Part shown: positions 26,468 to 34,741 of the stretch, piece after piece
Numbering within the stretch: position 1 is the first letter of the stretch
How the letters are laid out: each line of letters opens with the position of its first letter
Assembly: GCA_020099315.1 (NCBI GenBank)
Contig: CP083650.1
Span: 496,001-560,000, forward strand
Source of the DNA: Citrobacter europaeus
GTDB lineage: Bacteria > Pseudomonadota > Gammaproteobacteria > Enterobacterales > Enterobacteriaceae
DNA length: 64,000 nucleotides
Reading direction: 5' to 3'
Program-made: the position numbers and the translations under genes
The notes under the pieces: generated by a model
The model's input: only the letters and a program-made list of their open reading frames with translations
Told to the model about the DNA's origin: nothing
Database searches by the model: none

Positions 26468-27283
26468 CTAATTATTGTCTGATATTGATCGTCCCAACGC
26501 GTACTGGCGCGGTGTGGCTGCGGTGTAGCGAACAAAAGTGCGATGGAAATGGCTCTGGTCGGCAAACCCGCTCTGGTAGCCGACATCGGCAATCTCGTCT
26601 CCAGCCCGCAGACGCTGGCGGGCATAGTCAATCCGCAGAATGTTCAGATAACTTCCCGGCGTCAGCCCGGTGTCCTGCTTAAAAGTACGGATCAGCGTCT
26701 CTTTACGTATGTGACACTCATGTGCCAGCTCATCGAGTGAGGGCGGAGCGAGCAGGCTGGACTGCAAGCGCTCGCGCAGATACTGGCTGGTGGCGCTTAG
26801 GTTTTCTGGTGTTACCGACTGCAATGGCAGCGAGTGCAGCAATTTTCGTGCAGCATCTGTTATTAGCGTCGTTTGCCGTTGCGGCACGAGTGCCACAAGG
26901 TGCATATAACGCTGGAATATTTGCGCATCGCGGATAACGGGAGCACGCGTGCAAAGCAGTTGATTGTTGTTCTGCACAGCCAGATTAGCCAGACACCACC
27001 GGGCATCAAGGTAAAGCATGTGGTAGCTGCGAAACTGCCCGTTGACGGGATTACAGCTGTGAGGCACCAGCGGCGGGATCACAATCAGATCGCCCACCTG
27101 CAGATGGTATTCTTCGCCATCGCACAGACAGCACGTTTCCCCCTCGAGAATTGCCCCAATCGAGAGCTGAGAGTGGTGATGACGCTTATAGGCCTGCTGG
27201 CTTTGCCAGGTGCTGCGCAGCTCCAGCCACGGCAACTGCTCATCACGCCAGAACGATTGTGGAATATCCCGGGTATGCGTCAC
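26468..27283 (-). CDS. AraC-family transcriptional regulator
   Basis: 271 residues from GTG 27283, chosen because GGAGG lies 5 nt upstream (27289-27293); the longer frame to 27388 has no ribosome binding site. N-terminal cupin-like sensor domain (HHHSQLSIGAILEGET, GDLIVIPPLVPHSCNPV) and C-terminal double HTH (LAHECHIRKETLIRTFK; IADVGYQSGFADQSHFHRTFVRYT). Likely regulator of the adjacent exporter. Confidence 0.88.
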   Translation of the reverse strand: MTHTRDIPQSFWRDEQLPWLELRSTWQSQQAYKRHHHSQLSIGAILEGETCCLCDGEEYHLQVGDLIVIPPLVPHSCNPVNGQFRSYHMLYLDARWCLANLAVQNNNQLLCTRAPVIRDAQIFQRYMHLVALVPQRQTTLITDAARKLLHSLPLQSVTPENLSATSQYLRERLQSSLLAPPSLDELAHECHIRKETLIRTFKQDTGLTPGSYLNILRIDYARQRLRAGDEIADVGYQSGFADQSHFHRTFVRYTAATPRQYALGRSISDNN

Positions 27284-27513
27284 ATCGAGTCCTCCATGAA
27301 AGTGATGATTTGTTATAGCACAGGCAGAGTGGTGAAAAAGTGGGAATGTGCATTGAGATAGCGATTCTGCGTGATGTGTTCCAGACAAATGCAGACGTTA
27401 CATAAGGACGTATTTATCCCGGAAATCGCCTCGCAAAGAGATAAAGTTGCAGATGAGGGGACAGTTTTACGGCGCTACAGTCACGGCATCTTATTTCCAG
27501 GTGATGGATCGCC

Positions 27514-28464
27514 ATGAACAAAGCTCCCACTTCCACTCCGCACGATGCGGTCTTTAAAACGTTTTTACGTCACCCTGAGACCGCCCGGGATTTTCTGCAA
27601 ATACATCTTCCCGCTTCGCTACGCGAACTTTGCGATCTTCAGACGCTGAAAATCGAGTCAGATAGTTTCATTGAAGAGAATTTACGCGCGTACTATTCCG
27701 ATGTGCTGTGGTCGGTGAAAACCACGGATGGGGATGGATATATTTATGTAGTGATTGAACACCAAAGCACACCGGATGCGCATATGGCATTCAGACTGAT
27801 GCGCTATGCGATAGCGGCTATGCAGAAACATTTAGACGCCGGGCACAAGCAGTTGCCGCTGGTGGTGCCGATGCTGTTCTATCACGGCGCTAAAAGCCCG
27901 TACCCTTATTCGCTGTGCTGGCTGGATGAATTTGCCAACCCGAAGCTGGCTCGTCAGCTGTATGCTGCGGCGTTTCCGCTGGTGGATATTACGGTCATAC
28001 CGGATGACGAAATTGTGCAGCATCGACGTATGGCGCTGCTGGAGTTAATCCAAAAACACATCCGTCAGCGCGATCTTATGGGGCTGGTGGAGCAAATTGT
28101 TTCCCTGCTACTTACTGGACTGACTAATGACAGCCAGATAAAGACGCTGTTTAATTATATTTTACGAACTGGCGATGCACCTCGATTCAGTGAGTTTATT
28201 CGTGGGGTTGCCGAACGTTCACCGCAACATAAGGAGCATTTGATGACGATTGCGGACAGATTGCATGAGGCCGGATTTCAAAAAGGATGGCTTGAAGGCA
28301 AGCAGGAAGGTAAACAGGAAGGCAAACAAGAAGGGCTGATAAAGGGGCGACATGATGAGGCGCTGCGTATTGCCCGCACCATGCTGGCAGATGGCATTGA
28401 TATCAGCACGGTACAAAAAATTACCCGGCTATCCGCTGAAGATATTCAGGGCTTAAGCCATTAG
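27514..28464 (+). CDS. rpnD: RpnD-type recombination-promoting nuclease (YhgA-like)
   Basis: 316 residues. Rpn/YhgA family with a PD-(D/E)XK nuclease domain: PHDAVFKTFLRHPETARDFL, SDVLWSVKTTDG, YVVIEHQSTPDAHMAFRLMRY (E-x-Q catalytic region). The family stimulates RecA-independent recombination and was long annotated as transposase; no IS ends are present here. K-12 has the yjiP/yjiQ (rpnD) gene at this site next to yjiR, in my memory disrupted; here it is intact. The C-terminal part holds KQEG repeats. Confidence 0.9.
   Translation: MNKAPTSTPHDAVFKTFLRHPETARDFLQIHLPASLRELCDLQTLKIESDSFIEENLRAYYSDVLWSVKTTDGDGYIYVVIEHQSTPDAHMAFRLMRYAIAAMQKHLDAGHKQLPLVVPMLFYHGAKSPYPYSLCWLDEFANPKLARQLYAAAFPLVDITVIPDDEIVQHRRMALLELIQKHIRQRDLMGLVEQIVSLLLTGLTNDSQIKTLFNYILRTGDAPRFSEFIRGVAERSPQHKEHLMTIADRLHEAGFQKGWLEGKQEGKQEGKQEGLIKGRHDEALRIARTMLADGIDISTVQKITRLSAEDIQGLSH
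28294..28335 (+). repeat. 12-bp tandem repeat in rpnD (EGKQ units)
   Basis: Three tandem copies of GAAGG(C/T)AA(A/G)CA(A/G) at 28294, 28306 and 28318, followed by a partial fourth. They encode EGKQ-EGKQ-EGKQ-EG. The unit keeps frame, so copy-number change would only alter tail length. Confidence 0.85.
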
Positions 28465-28472
28465 ATATGACT

Positions 28473-28518
28473 TAAACCGCCTAATCGCCTGCCCGGAAGC
28501 ACCGGGCGCTTCGGTTTA
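28473..28518. terminator. Hairpin between convergent rpnD and yjiR
   Basis: GCCCGG (28491-28496) / CCGGGC (28502-28507) inner stem within an outer TAAACCG / CGGTTTA pair (28473-28479, 28512-28518). No long U-run; a bidirectional terminator is likely but not proved. Confidence 0.5.
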
Positions 28519-29928
28519 CTCTATCGCCGTTTTTACCGCCTCGCCGAGCTTTTGCATCACTTCCCGATGCTTCTCGTTTGGCGGCAATGCACAATTGATG
28601 CGCACGCAGTTGCGATACTTTCCGGATGCGGAGAACAGCGAACCCGGCGCGACCTGGATTTTCAGGCGACAAAGCTGCTTTGCGACGCAGACCATATCGA
28701 CCTGGAGCGGCAGTTCGACCCACAGCATAAAGCCGCCTTTCGGGCGGGTGACGCAGATCCCGCAGGGGAAGTATTCCCGTACCCAGCAGGTATAGATTTC
28801 CATATTGCGCTGATAAATCTGGCGCATACGCCGGATATGCCGATGATAATGACCTTCGCGCACAAAGGAAGCCGCTGCCAGTTGCGTAGCGGGAACGTTA
28901 GTGCCAATGACGGCGTACTTCATGTGCAGCAGCTTGTTGTAATAGCGACCGGGCACCACCCAACCCACGCGCAGTCCGGGGGCGACGGATTTGGTAAACG
29001 AACTGCAGAGTATTACCCGACCGTCGCTGTCCCAGGAGTGGATCGTGCGCGGGCGTGGGTACTCCGTTGCCAGCTCGCCATACACATCGTCTTCAAAAAT
29101 CACGATGTCGTGACGCTGGGCGAGGGCGAGCACTGCCCGCTTACGCGCATCCGGCATAATGAATCCGAGAGGGTTGTTGCAGTTGGGAACCAGCAGCACA
29201 CCTTTGATCGGCCACTGATCCAGCGCCAGCTCCAGCGCTTCAATGCTGATCCCGGTATCCGGATCGGTTGGGATCTCAATCACCTTGATCCCAAGGCCAC
29301 GCAGCAGCTGCATCGTGCCGTAATAGGCAGGCGATTCAACGGCGACAATGTCTCCGGGCTGGCAGACCGTCAGCAGCGCCAGCGACATTCCGCTCTGACT
29401 GCCGCTGGTGATCACAATATCATCTGCATTGACCACCGAACCGCCATCCAGCATCAGTCGCGCAATCTGCTGACGTAGTTCACGGCATCCGGAGATTTCA
29501 TCGTAGCCAAGTATCGCGCGCAGGTTGTGCTGCGCCACGCGGCTGAGTTCACGCCACAGCGGCTTCAGGCTGGGTTGATCAATGTCGGGCACGCCGCTGC
29601 TAAACGGGATTATCGATTTGTCCGCGTTGCCCTTTAGCATATCCAGCACCTGATCCCATTGCGTTATTTCGACCGGACGCTGCACCGGGCGCGACATCGG
29701 CGGCACGGGCGGCTGCGCTTTTTGTGGCGCGACAAAATAACCGGAACGCGGCTGCGGTGTGATCAGCTGGCGCTGTTCCAGCGTCTGATACGCCTGCTGG
29801 ACGGTGCTGATGCTCACCCCGTGCTCCTGGCTCAGGCTGCGAACCGAGGGCAGTTTTTCGCCATGGCGATACAGCCCCTGCTCAATGCGTTCGGCCAGCA
29901 AATTGGCCAGATGTTGGTAACGCGTCAT
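28516..29928 (-). CDS. yjiR: YjiR, MocR-type regulator (GntR HTH + aminotransferase)
   Basis: 470 residues, the E. coli YjiR length. GntR winged HTH at ~5-70 (KLPSVRSLSQEHGVSISTVQQAYQTLE), linker, then a fold-type I aminotransferase domain with PLP Lys313 in SSFTKSVAPGLRVGWV. MocR/PdxR proteins bind direct or inverted repeats near their own start. Such repeats are found in the yjiR-yjiS divergent region. Effector amine and full target set unknown. Confidence 0.92.
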   Translation of the reverse strand: MTRYQHLANLLAERIEQGLYRHGEKLPSVRSLSQEHGVSISTVQQAYQTLEQRQLITPQPRSGYFVAPQKAQPPVPPMSRPVQRPVEITQWDQVLDMLKGNADKSIIPFSSGVPDIDQPSLKPLWRELSRVAQHNLRAILGYDEISGCRELRQQIARLMLDGGSVVNADDIVITSGSQSGMSLALLTVCQPGDIVAVESPAYYGTMQLLRGLGIKVIEIPTDPDTGISIEALELALDQWPIKGVLLVPNCNNPLGFIMPDARKRAVLALAQRHDIVIFEDDVYGELATEYPRPRTIHSWDSDGRVILCSSFTKSVAPGLRVGWVVPGRYYNKLLHMKYAVIGTNVPATQLAAASFVREGHYHRHIRRMRQIYQRNMEIYTCWVREYFPCGICVTRPKGGFMLWVELPLQVDMVCVAKQLCRLKIQVAPGSLFSASGKYRNCVRINCALPPNEKHREVMQKLGEAVKTAIE

Positions 29929-29948
29929 GCTGTATCCCTCATGGGTAC

Positions 29949-30050
29949 CATACAGATTAAAAAACCAGTACAGAATGGCGTGAAAAAAGCGATGCAGAAC
30001 TCTTTTTAACCAATCTGTATGTTAAATAAAAGTACTTTGTGAGTCTGTAT
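29949..30050. promoter_or_regulatory. Repeated ATACAGA/TCTGTAT sites between yjiR and yjiS
   Basis: CATACAGATT (29949-29958) is a perfect inverted copy of AATCTGTATG (30012-30021). Further copies: AGTACAGAAT (29967-29976) and TCTGTAT (30044-30050). Four sites in ~100 bp fit autoregulation by the MocR protein YjiR and possible control of yjiS. Confidence 0.55.
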
Positions 30051-30105
30051 TGTTTTGGGCTAAATCCGTGAAGATAAAGCCTCTGACAAGGCGGGGAGGC
30101 AAGGT

Positions 30106-30270
30106 ATGGAATTTCACGAGAATAAAGCAAAACAGCCGTTTATTGGGTTTGTACTGATCTGGCGGGCATACAAGGCATGGCGGCTACGGGCGCAAACGCG
30201 GCGCGTATTGCAACAGATGAGTGATGAGCGGCTGCGGGACGTCGGGCTACGACGCGATCAGGTGGAGTGA
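30106..30270 (+). CDS. yjiS: YjiS, DUF1127 small protein
   Basis: 54 residues, begins MEFHENKAKQPFIG and ends RLRDVGLRRDQVE, the DUF1127 C-terminal signature (LSD.RL.DIGL). Same length as E. coli YjiS. GGAGG at 30095-30099 lies upstream of ATG 30106. DUF1127 proteins in other bacteria bind RNA or regulators; the function of YjiS is unknown. A terminator follows directly. Confidence 0.9.
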   Translation: MEFHENKAKQPFIGFVLIWRAYKAWRLRAQTRRVLQQMSDERLRDVGLRRDQVE

Positions 30271-30288
30271 TTTTCTTTTATCGACAGA

Positions 30289-30315
30289 GGCTGGGGGTTA
30301 TCTCCCGGCCTTTTT
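30289..30315 (+). terminator. yjiS intrinsic terminator
   Basis: GGCTGGG / CCCGGCC stem (one G-T wobble) with a short loop, followed by TTTTTAT, 19 bp after the yjiS stop. Confidence 0.75.
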
Positions 30316-30415
30316 ATATTCACCGTATTTATCAATTCATGCTTCTGGATAGTCTGTTTCTTGATACTTACCCTGATAAGTATTATTTTCTTTTCAGCGA
30401 TGAGGGGAAAGTAAG

Positions 30416-30880
30416 ATGACTGAAGATGAACTGTTTGCCCGCCGACCAATGGGTATGCGCATGGCAATGGTGGTGCGCCAGTGGCGGGCCATTATTGATG
30501 CTGCCATCACCGATACTGGCCTGACGCAGTCCAGCTGGACGGTACTGATGCAGCTGTATCAACTGGGAGACAACGTCTCGGTCAGCGAACTGGCACAAAT
30601 GCAGGGCATTGAATTGCCTCCGCTGATGCGCACCCTCTCACAGCTGGAAAAGCAGGGGTATCTGCTGCGTTCCACATCGCCTTATGACAAACGCATCCGC
30701 CTGCTAACGCTGACCGCGCAAGGCCGCTTAAGGCTTGAAGAACTTAACCGGGTGATTGAGACATACCAACATCGCGTCACCTGCACCATTCCTGAAGCGG
30801 AGCTTGCCTCCTTCAGCGCAACCTTAAATCAACTCGCCTGCAATTTGCGGACAATCCGCGAAGAAGACAATCAACACTAA
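30416..30880 (+). CDS. MarR-family transcriptional regulator
   Basis: 154 residues. Winged HTH: TLTQSSWTVLMQL-like helix region, VSVSELAQMQGIELPPLMRTLSQLEKQGYL recognition region, and the wing DKRIRLLTLTAQG. Good ribosome binding site (GAGGGGAAAG). It is the first gene of an operon with an HlyD-type adaptor (6 bp downstream) and a DUF2955 membrane protein, so it probably represses this export system in response to its substrate. Confidence 0.88.
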   Translation: MTEDELFARRPMGMRMAMVVRQWRAIIDAAITDTGLTQSSWTVLMQLYQLGDNVSVSELAQMQGIELPPLMRTLSQLEKQGYLLRSTSPYDKRIRLLTLTAQGRLRLEELNRVIETYQHRVTCTIPEAELASFSATLNQLACNLRTIREEDNQH

Positions 30881-30886
30881 AAAACT

Positions 30887-31954
30887 ATGATGACCCCAGA
30901 ACAAAAATTTGCCCGTTGGGTAAGGGTGAGTATTGCCGCTTTCCTGGTAATATTCGCCTGGTTTATCGTTGCCGATATCTGGATCCCGCTGACGCCGGAC
31001 TCCACGGTGATGCGCGTGGTAACGCCTGTTTCCTCACGCGTTTCCGGCTACGTCTCGCAGGTGCATGTACACAATAATAGCCAGGTGAAGAAGGGCGATT
31101 TGCTGTACGAACTGGATCCGACGCCGTTTATCAATAAGGTCGAGGCTGCGCAAATCGCCCTTGAGCAGGCGAAGCTGAGCAACCAACAGCTGGATGCGCA
31201 GATAGCTTCCGCGCGCGCCAACCTGCGCACCGCGCAATTCAACGCCCATAACGATAAGACCACCCTTGATCGCTATCAGCGCCTGGGTGCCATGCAGAAC
31301 GTGTCGCAATCCGATCTCGACAAGGTGCGTACCGCCTGGCAGACCAGCGAGCAGTCGGTGGCGGCGCTCAATGCCAGTATTCAGAACCTGCTGATCCAGC
31401 GCGGCGAGCGCGATGACAAGCGTAACGTGACGCTGCAAAAATACCGTAACGCGCTGGAAGAGGCGCAGTTGAACCTCGGCTGGAGCAAAGTGTATGCCCA
31501 GACAGACGGTACGGTGAGCAATCTCCAGCTTAGCCCCGGACTTTACGCCACCGCCGCCACGCCGCTACTGGCGCTGGTCAGCCACCAGACCGATATCGTG
31601 GCCGACTTTCGCGAGAAAAGCCTGCGCCACACTCGGGTAAATACCGATGCCGCCGTGGTGTTCGACGCCATGCCGGGCAAGGTTTTCTCTGCCCGCGTTA
31701 CCAGCAGCGATGCCGGTATTCTGGCGGGCCAGGAGCAGGTTAATGGCCAGTTGTCGCAACCGGAACAGTCTACCCGCTGGGTGCGCGATGCCCAGCGTAT
31801 GCGCATTCACGTCGCGCTGAACGAACCGCTCGACACGCCGTTACCGACCGGGGCGCGCGCCACGGTACAGCTGTATAACAGCGAGGGGATGTTCGCCCGC
31901 ACCTTTGCCGGGGCGCAGATCCACCTCGTCAGTTGGCTGCATTATGTCTATTAA
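30887..31954 (+). CDS. HlyD/EmrA-type membrane fusion protein
   Basis: 355 residues; ATG 30887 or 30890. One N-terminal membrane helix (~12-32), then a biotinyl-lipoyl-like half (SGYVSQVHVHNNSQVKKGDLLYELD), a coiled-coil hairpin (~75-185) and the second lipoyl half (YAQTDGTVSNLQLSPG). A periplasmic adaptor that connects an inner-membrane pump to an outer-membrane channel. Partner is the overlapping DUF2955 gene. Confidence 0.88.
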   Translation: MMTPEQKFARWVRVSIAAFLVIFAWFIVADIWIPLTPDSTVMRVVTPVSSRVSGYVSQVHVHNNSQVKKGDLLYELDPTPFINKVEAAQIALEQAKLSNQQLDAQIASARANLRTAQFNAHNDKTTLDRYQRLGAMQNVSQSDLDKVRTAWQTSEQSVAALNASIQNLLIQRGERDDKRNVTLQKYRNALEEAQLNLGWSKVYAQTDGTVSNLQLSPGLYATAATPLLALVSHQTDIVADFREKSLRHTRVNTDAAVVFDAMPGKVFSARVTSSDAGILAGQEQVNGQLSQPEQSTRWVRDAQRMRIHVALNEPLDTPLPTGARATVQLYNSEGMFARTFAGAQIHLVSWLHYVY

Positions 31955-33008
31955 CACGCTGGCCCACGTCTTTACGCCGCACGGGAATATTGTCTATACC
32001 GCCAATGATTTTCGCCAGACCCTGCGTATCTCCGTGGCCGGGACAATCGCACTGAGTATCTCGACATTCTACAACGTGCAGTACGGCGTATTTTTTGTGG
32101 TTTATCCGCTGATGCTGCTGTCGCTGGTGCCGGTATTCAACCGCCATGTGGCAACACAGTTCGTGTTCAGCGCAGCGGTAAACTGCGTTGAAATGGTGCT
32201 GATTGTCGGTTATCTGTCGCAGTGGCCGCTGATCATGACGCTGGTGGTATTCGGCCTGTACGTGATGCGCTTTCGTTTTATGAGCAAAGGCCCGCTGTTT
32301 CTGCTCGGTTCGATGGGCGTGGTATGCCAGAGTACGATGCTCAACTTTATGAGCTATCCCACCACCAACTGGCATACGCTGATGTTCTCCAATATGGAAG
32401 CCTGCGTCATGGCGGTGGCGCTGAGCGCGCTGCTGCATTATCTGATTCCGGACGTGGAACCCCGCCAGCCGCCGCCGCGCATTGAGAAAGATGCCGCCCG
32501 GGTGCGCCATGAATCGCTGCTTTCCGGCACGGTGGCGACGATGATTTTTGTGGTCTTCCAGATCTGCGATTTGAGTGATTCGCTGTCGGCGCTGATGGCA
32601 GGCATTTTGATCCTGTTTCCGATGCACTATCGAGGGGCGGTGATCAGCTCGATCTGGCGTGTGGTCGGCGTGGTGCTGGCCTGTCTGTATATTCTGCTGG
32701 TGCAGTTGCTTATCTATGATTTCAGCAATCATATGGTGCTGATGATGCCGCTGATTGGCCTTGGGCTGGCATTCAGCGCCCGCCTGCACGTAATGGAAAA
32801 AGTCGGCGCGGGCGTGGGGTTTGCCAGTATCACCACCATCGGCATTATGTTTGGCCAGAACCTGCACCCGGATCAGGACCTGGTGTTCAGCGATCTGTAC
32901 CGCATCACCTCCGTCACCGTCGCACTGGTGGCAACGCTGACCATGGTATTTCTGGTGCATCGGGTGTTGAACTGCTTTGCCGCGACGCGGTTTGTGATTA
33001 TCGAGTGA
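31944..33008 (+). CDS. DUF2955 / FUSC-like inner-membrane transporter
   Basis: 354 residues from ATG 31944, overlapping the adaptor stop by 11 nt. Two blocks of hydrophobic segments (~30-150 and ~195-345) separated by a polar stretch with a Pro-rich part (RQPPPRIEK). Same design as AaeB/YccS-type aromatic exporters. With the MarR and HlyD genes it makes a complete inner-membrane export unit lacking only an outer-membrane channel. Substrate unknown; an aromatic or weak acid is a plausible guess. Confidence 0.82.
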   Translation: MSINTLAHVFTPHGNIVYTANDFRQTLRISVAGTIALSISTFYNVQYGVFFVVYPLMLLSLVPVFNRHVATQFVFSAAVNCVEMVLIVGYLSQWPLIMTLVVFGLYVMRFRFMSKGPLFLLGSMGVVCQSTMLNFMSYPTTNWHTLMFSNMEACVMAVALSALLHYLIPDVEPRQPPPRIEKDAARVRHESLLSGTVATMIFVVFQICDLSDSLSALMAGILILFPMHYRGAVISSIWRVVGVVLACLYILLVQLLIYDFSNHMVLMMPLIGLGLAFSARLHVMEKVGAGVGFASITTIGIMFGQNLHPDQDLVFSDLYRITSVTVALVATLTMVFLVHRVLNCFAATRFVIIE

Positions 33009-33020
33009 GTTGGGGGGGAA

Positions 33021-33100
33021 GTGCCGGATGGCGGCTGCGCCTGATCCGGCCTACGGAAAGCAGAATTTCCAGGCCCGGTAAGCGGTAACGCCACCGGGCG
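33021..33100. repeat. BIME, left flank of the accessory block
   Basis: GTGCCGGATGGCGGCTGCG...CCGGCCTAC (33021-33054) plus CCAGGCCCGGTAAGCG...CACCGGGCG (33069-33100). Almost the same sequence recurs in the same orientation at 36334-36411. Confidence 0.88.
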
Positions 33101-33138
33101 TTTTTCGGATTGCCTGCTGCTTCACCTTTATCTAATTA

Positions 33139-33197
33139 TTCAGAATATGGTTTATTTGTTCGAGGAATGAAAAAATATAAATTATAAATATTCTGAA
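33139..33197. promoter_or_regulatory. Inverted repeat in the AT-rich region before the toxin gene
   Basis: TTCAGAATAT (33139-33148) and ATATTCTGAA (33188-33197) form 10-bp perfect arms 39 nt apart in very AT-rich DNA, ~90 bp before the Tlde1-like gene. Possible regulator-binding arms for the cassette promoter; no known motif. Confidence 0.35.
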
Positions 33198-33286
33198 TTT
33201 TAATAATTGTGACCTTATGAACAAACTTAATTTTACGATTAAATATGATAAGTGTGATTATTATATTTTAAAGGGTGTAAAATCAA

Positions 33287-33649
33287 ATGACATGGGAATA
33301 TAAAGTATCGACAGGTATACTGAGCCATAACGGTGAGTTAATTGCTTATTGCTACAGTGGTGCCGGTGAATCAAAGGATAAACCGAACTGTGAACACATA
33401 CGTAACAAGGGTCCCATTCCTCGAGGTATTTATTTTATTGCAGGATGGAATAATCACAAAAGCCCCTCCGCTATCATCCTTGAACCTATTGTAGGGACCA
33501 ATACTTTTGGCAGAGATCATTTCGAAATTCATGGCGATAAAAAAGGGCAGCCACCGGGAACGGCATCTGCAGGGTGTATCATTATGAATGGACAAGATAA
33601 GCGCCAAACCATTTACGATTCGGGTGATACAATTTTGGTGGTAAGATAA
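33287..33649 (+). CDS. Tlde1-like L,D-transpeptidase toxin (type VI effector, DUF2778)
   Basis: 120 residues, AAGGGTG upstream. Motifs: GPIPRGIY at 42-49, FEIHGD with His82, and ASAGCIIM with Ser95 and Cys97. His/Cys in HGD...S.GC is the catalytic set of the DUF2778 family that includes Salmonella Tlde1, which attacks the peptidoglycan peptide stems of neighbouring cells. The stop overlaps the next start (TAATG). Followed by an exported protein and Hcp. No signal peptide, as expected for delivery by T6SS. Low GC against flanking genes points to transfer. Confidence 0.8.
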   Translation: MTWEYKVSTGILSHNGELIAYCYSGAGESKDKPNCEHIRNKGPIPRGIYFIAGWNNHKSPSAIILEPIVGTNTFGRDHFEIHGDKKGQPPGTASAGCIIMNGQDKRQTIYDSGDTILVVR

Positions 33650-34155
33650 TGAAATTTATTATTATCTTCTTTCTATTTATGCTTTCGGGTGCCTCCTGCG
33701 CTGCAGAGCATACTGCACCTCAGCTTCTGCAGATGATAAATGAAAAAGGAGCAAATGCTGTTGTACACACACTTTATAATGACAATGAATCAGAATGGTG
33801 GAACCATATTATTCCTGAAATTAGCAAAGGTAATAATGGCTGGTTAACGGTGGCAAGTGCTTTGGAACCCGGAGTTGATGCCAGTACTGCGGAAGATTTG
33901 CAGGGGGCGGTATCTGAAGCCATTCCACATAATCCAGCCGGTGTTCTGGCTATTCTCAACGATAAGAGATCATTGCTGACTATTGAGCAGATATGTGCAT
34001 TTTCCTCTTTCCCTGAGTCAGAAGACGAAATGAATAAGCTATTTGTTAACTCCATCAGGGAAATGTATAAGATCAAAACGGCAGAAGGGAAACGGTGTAT
34101 TGCGGTCATGATAAATACTGTCGAAAATTCTGTTCCCTTTAATAAGGATTTATAA
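33649..34155 (+). CDS. Probable periplasmic immunity protein for the Tlde1-like toxin
   Basis: 168 residues, start overlapping the toxin stop by one base. N-terminal signal peptide (MKFIIIFFLFMLSGASCA, cleavage likely before AEH). The toxin target is in the periplasm, so an exported protein coupled to the toxin is the expected immunity partner. The rest is helical with few recognisable motifs; I see no named family from the sequence. Function is inferred from position and signal peptide. Confidence 0.65.
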   Translation: MKFIIIFFLFMLSGASCAAEHTAPQLLQMINEKGANAVVHTLYNDNESEWWNHIIPEISKGNNGWLTVASALEPGVDASTAEDLQGAVSEAIPHNPAGVLAILNDKRSLLTIEQICAFSSFPESEDEMNKLFVNSIREMYKIKTAEGKRCIAVMINTVENSVPFNKDL

Positions 34156-34647
34156 ATGGCTATCCCTGGATATATGTCACTAATCGATGATGCTGGTAAT
34201 GTTATCAAAGGTAGTGTGATGGTAAAAGACCGTGAAAATCAGATCGAGGTTTTAGGTTTGTATCATAATGTGAGTTACAACTCTGACTTGCATAATGGAA
34301 GGGTATTGAGTAAACGTCAACATCGTCCATTTTTAATTGAAAAGGAAATTGATGCTTCTAGTGTGCTTTTGTATAAAGCATTAAGTACCGGAGAAACATT
34401 AAGGAAAGCGGCTATTGATCTCTATCGAATAAATGATGCTGGTCAGGAAGAGGTCTATTTCACGATAACCCTGGAAGATGTGAAAGTCGTTACGATTTTT
34501 TCACTGATGCACGATGTTAAAGATCCTTATTACGAAAAACAGACCCATCTTGAACTTGCTCAGTTCCGCTACAAGAAGATTACCTGGCACTATCATGATG
34601 GGAATATAGTCCACTCTGATGATTGGGATTATCGCATAGGGTCTTGA
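34156..34647 (+). CDS. hcp: Hcp, type VI secretion tube protein (orphan copy)
   Basis: 163 residues beginning MAIPGYMSLIDDAGNVIKGS, the usual Hcp length. Family stretches PFLIEKEIDASSVLLYKALSTGETL, YRINDAGQEE.YF, KVVTIFSLMHDVKD and the C-terminal KITWHYHDGNIVHSDDW. Hcp forms the hexameric tube rings of the T6SS and carries small effectors. It directly follows the immunity stop. No other T6SS component is in the window, so it must rely on an apparatus elsewhere. Confidence 0.9.
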   Translation: MAIPGYMSLIDDAGNVIKGSVMVKDRENQIEVLGLYHNVSYNSDLHNGRVLSKRQHRPFLIEKEIDASSVLLYKALSTGETLRKAAIDLYRINDAGQEEVYFTITLEDVKVVTIFSLMHDVKDPYYEKQTHLELAQFRYKKITWHYHDGNIVHSDDWDYRIGS

Positions 34648-34700
34648 GTAAATGACTCTGAATAAAATGATGTCACCCTGAGCCGTAATGCAATCAATAC

Positions 34701-34726
34701 ACGGCGCTTATACTCCTAAGCGCCGT
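34701..34726. terminator. Hairpin between hcp and the hsdR-symE chimera
   Basis: Perfect 10-bp stem ACGGCGCTTA / TAAGCGCCGT with 6-nt loop, between convergent genes. The U-run is missing on both sides, so a transcript-end role is likely but not sure. Confidence 0.5.
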
Positions 34727-34741
34727 CTGGCATCTTAGAAG

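Noticed and set aside
27514..28464. Transposase annotation for the rpnD-type gene
   Set aside because: No terminal inverted repeats, no target duplication and a PD-(D/E)XK fold; Rpn nuclease fits better.
31929..32960. 343-codon His/Gln-rich minus frame opposite the DUF2955 gene
   Set aside because: Antisense shadow of a membrane-protein gene; such codon reversal gives His/Gln-rich frames.
30887..33008. Assignment as EmrAB or AaeAB
   Set aside because: Adaptor and membrane protein are of these general types, but the second gene is DUF2955-like and the sequences do not match those named systems closely enough.
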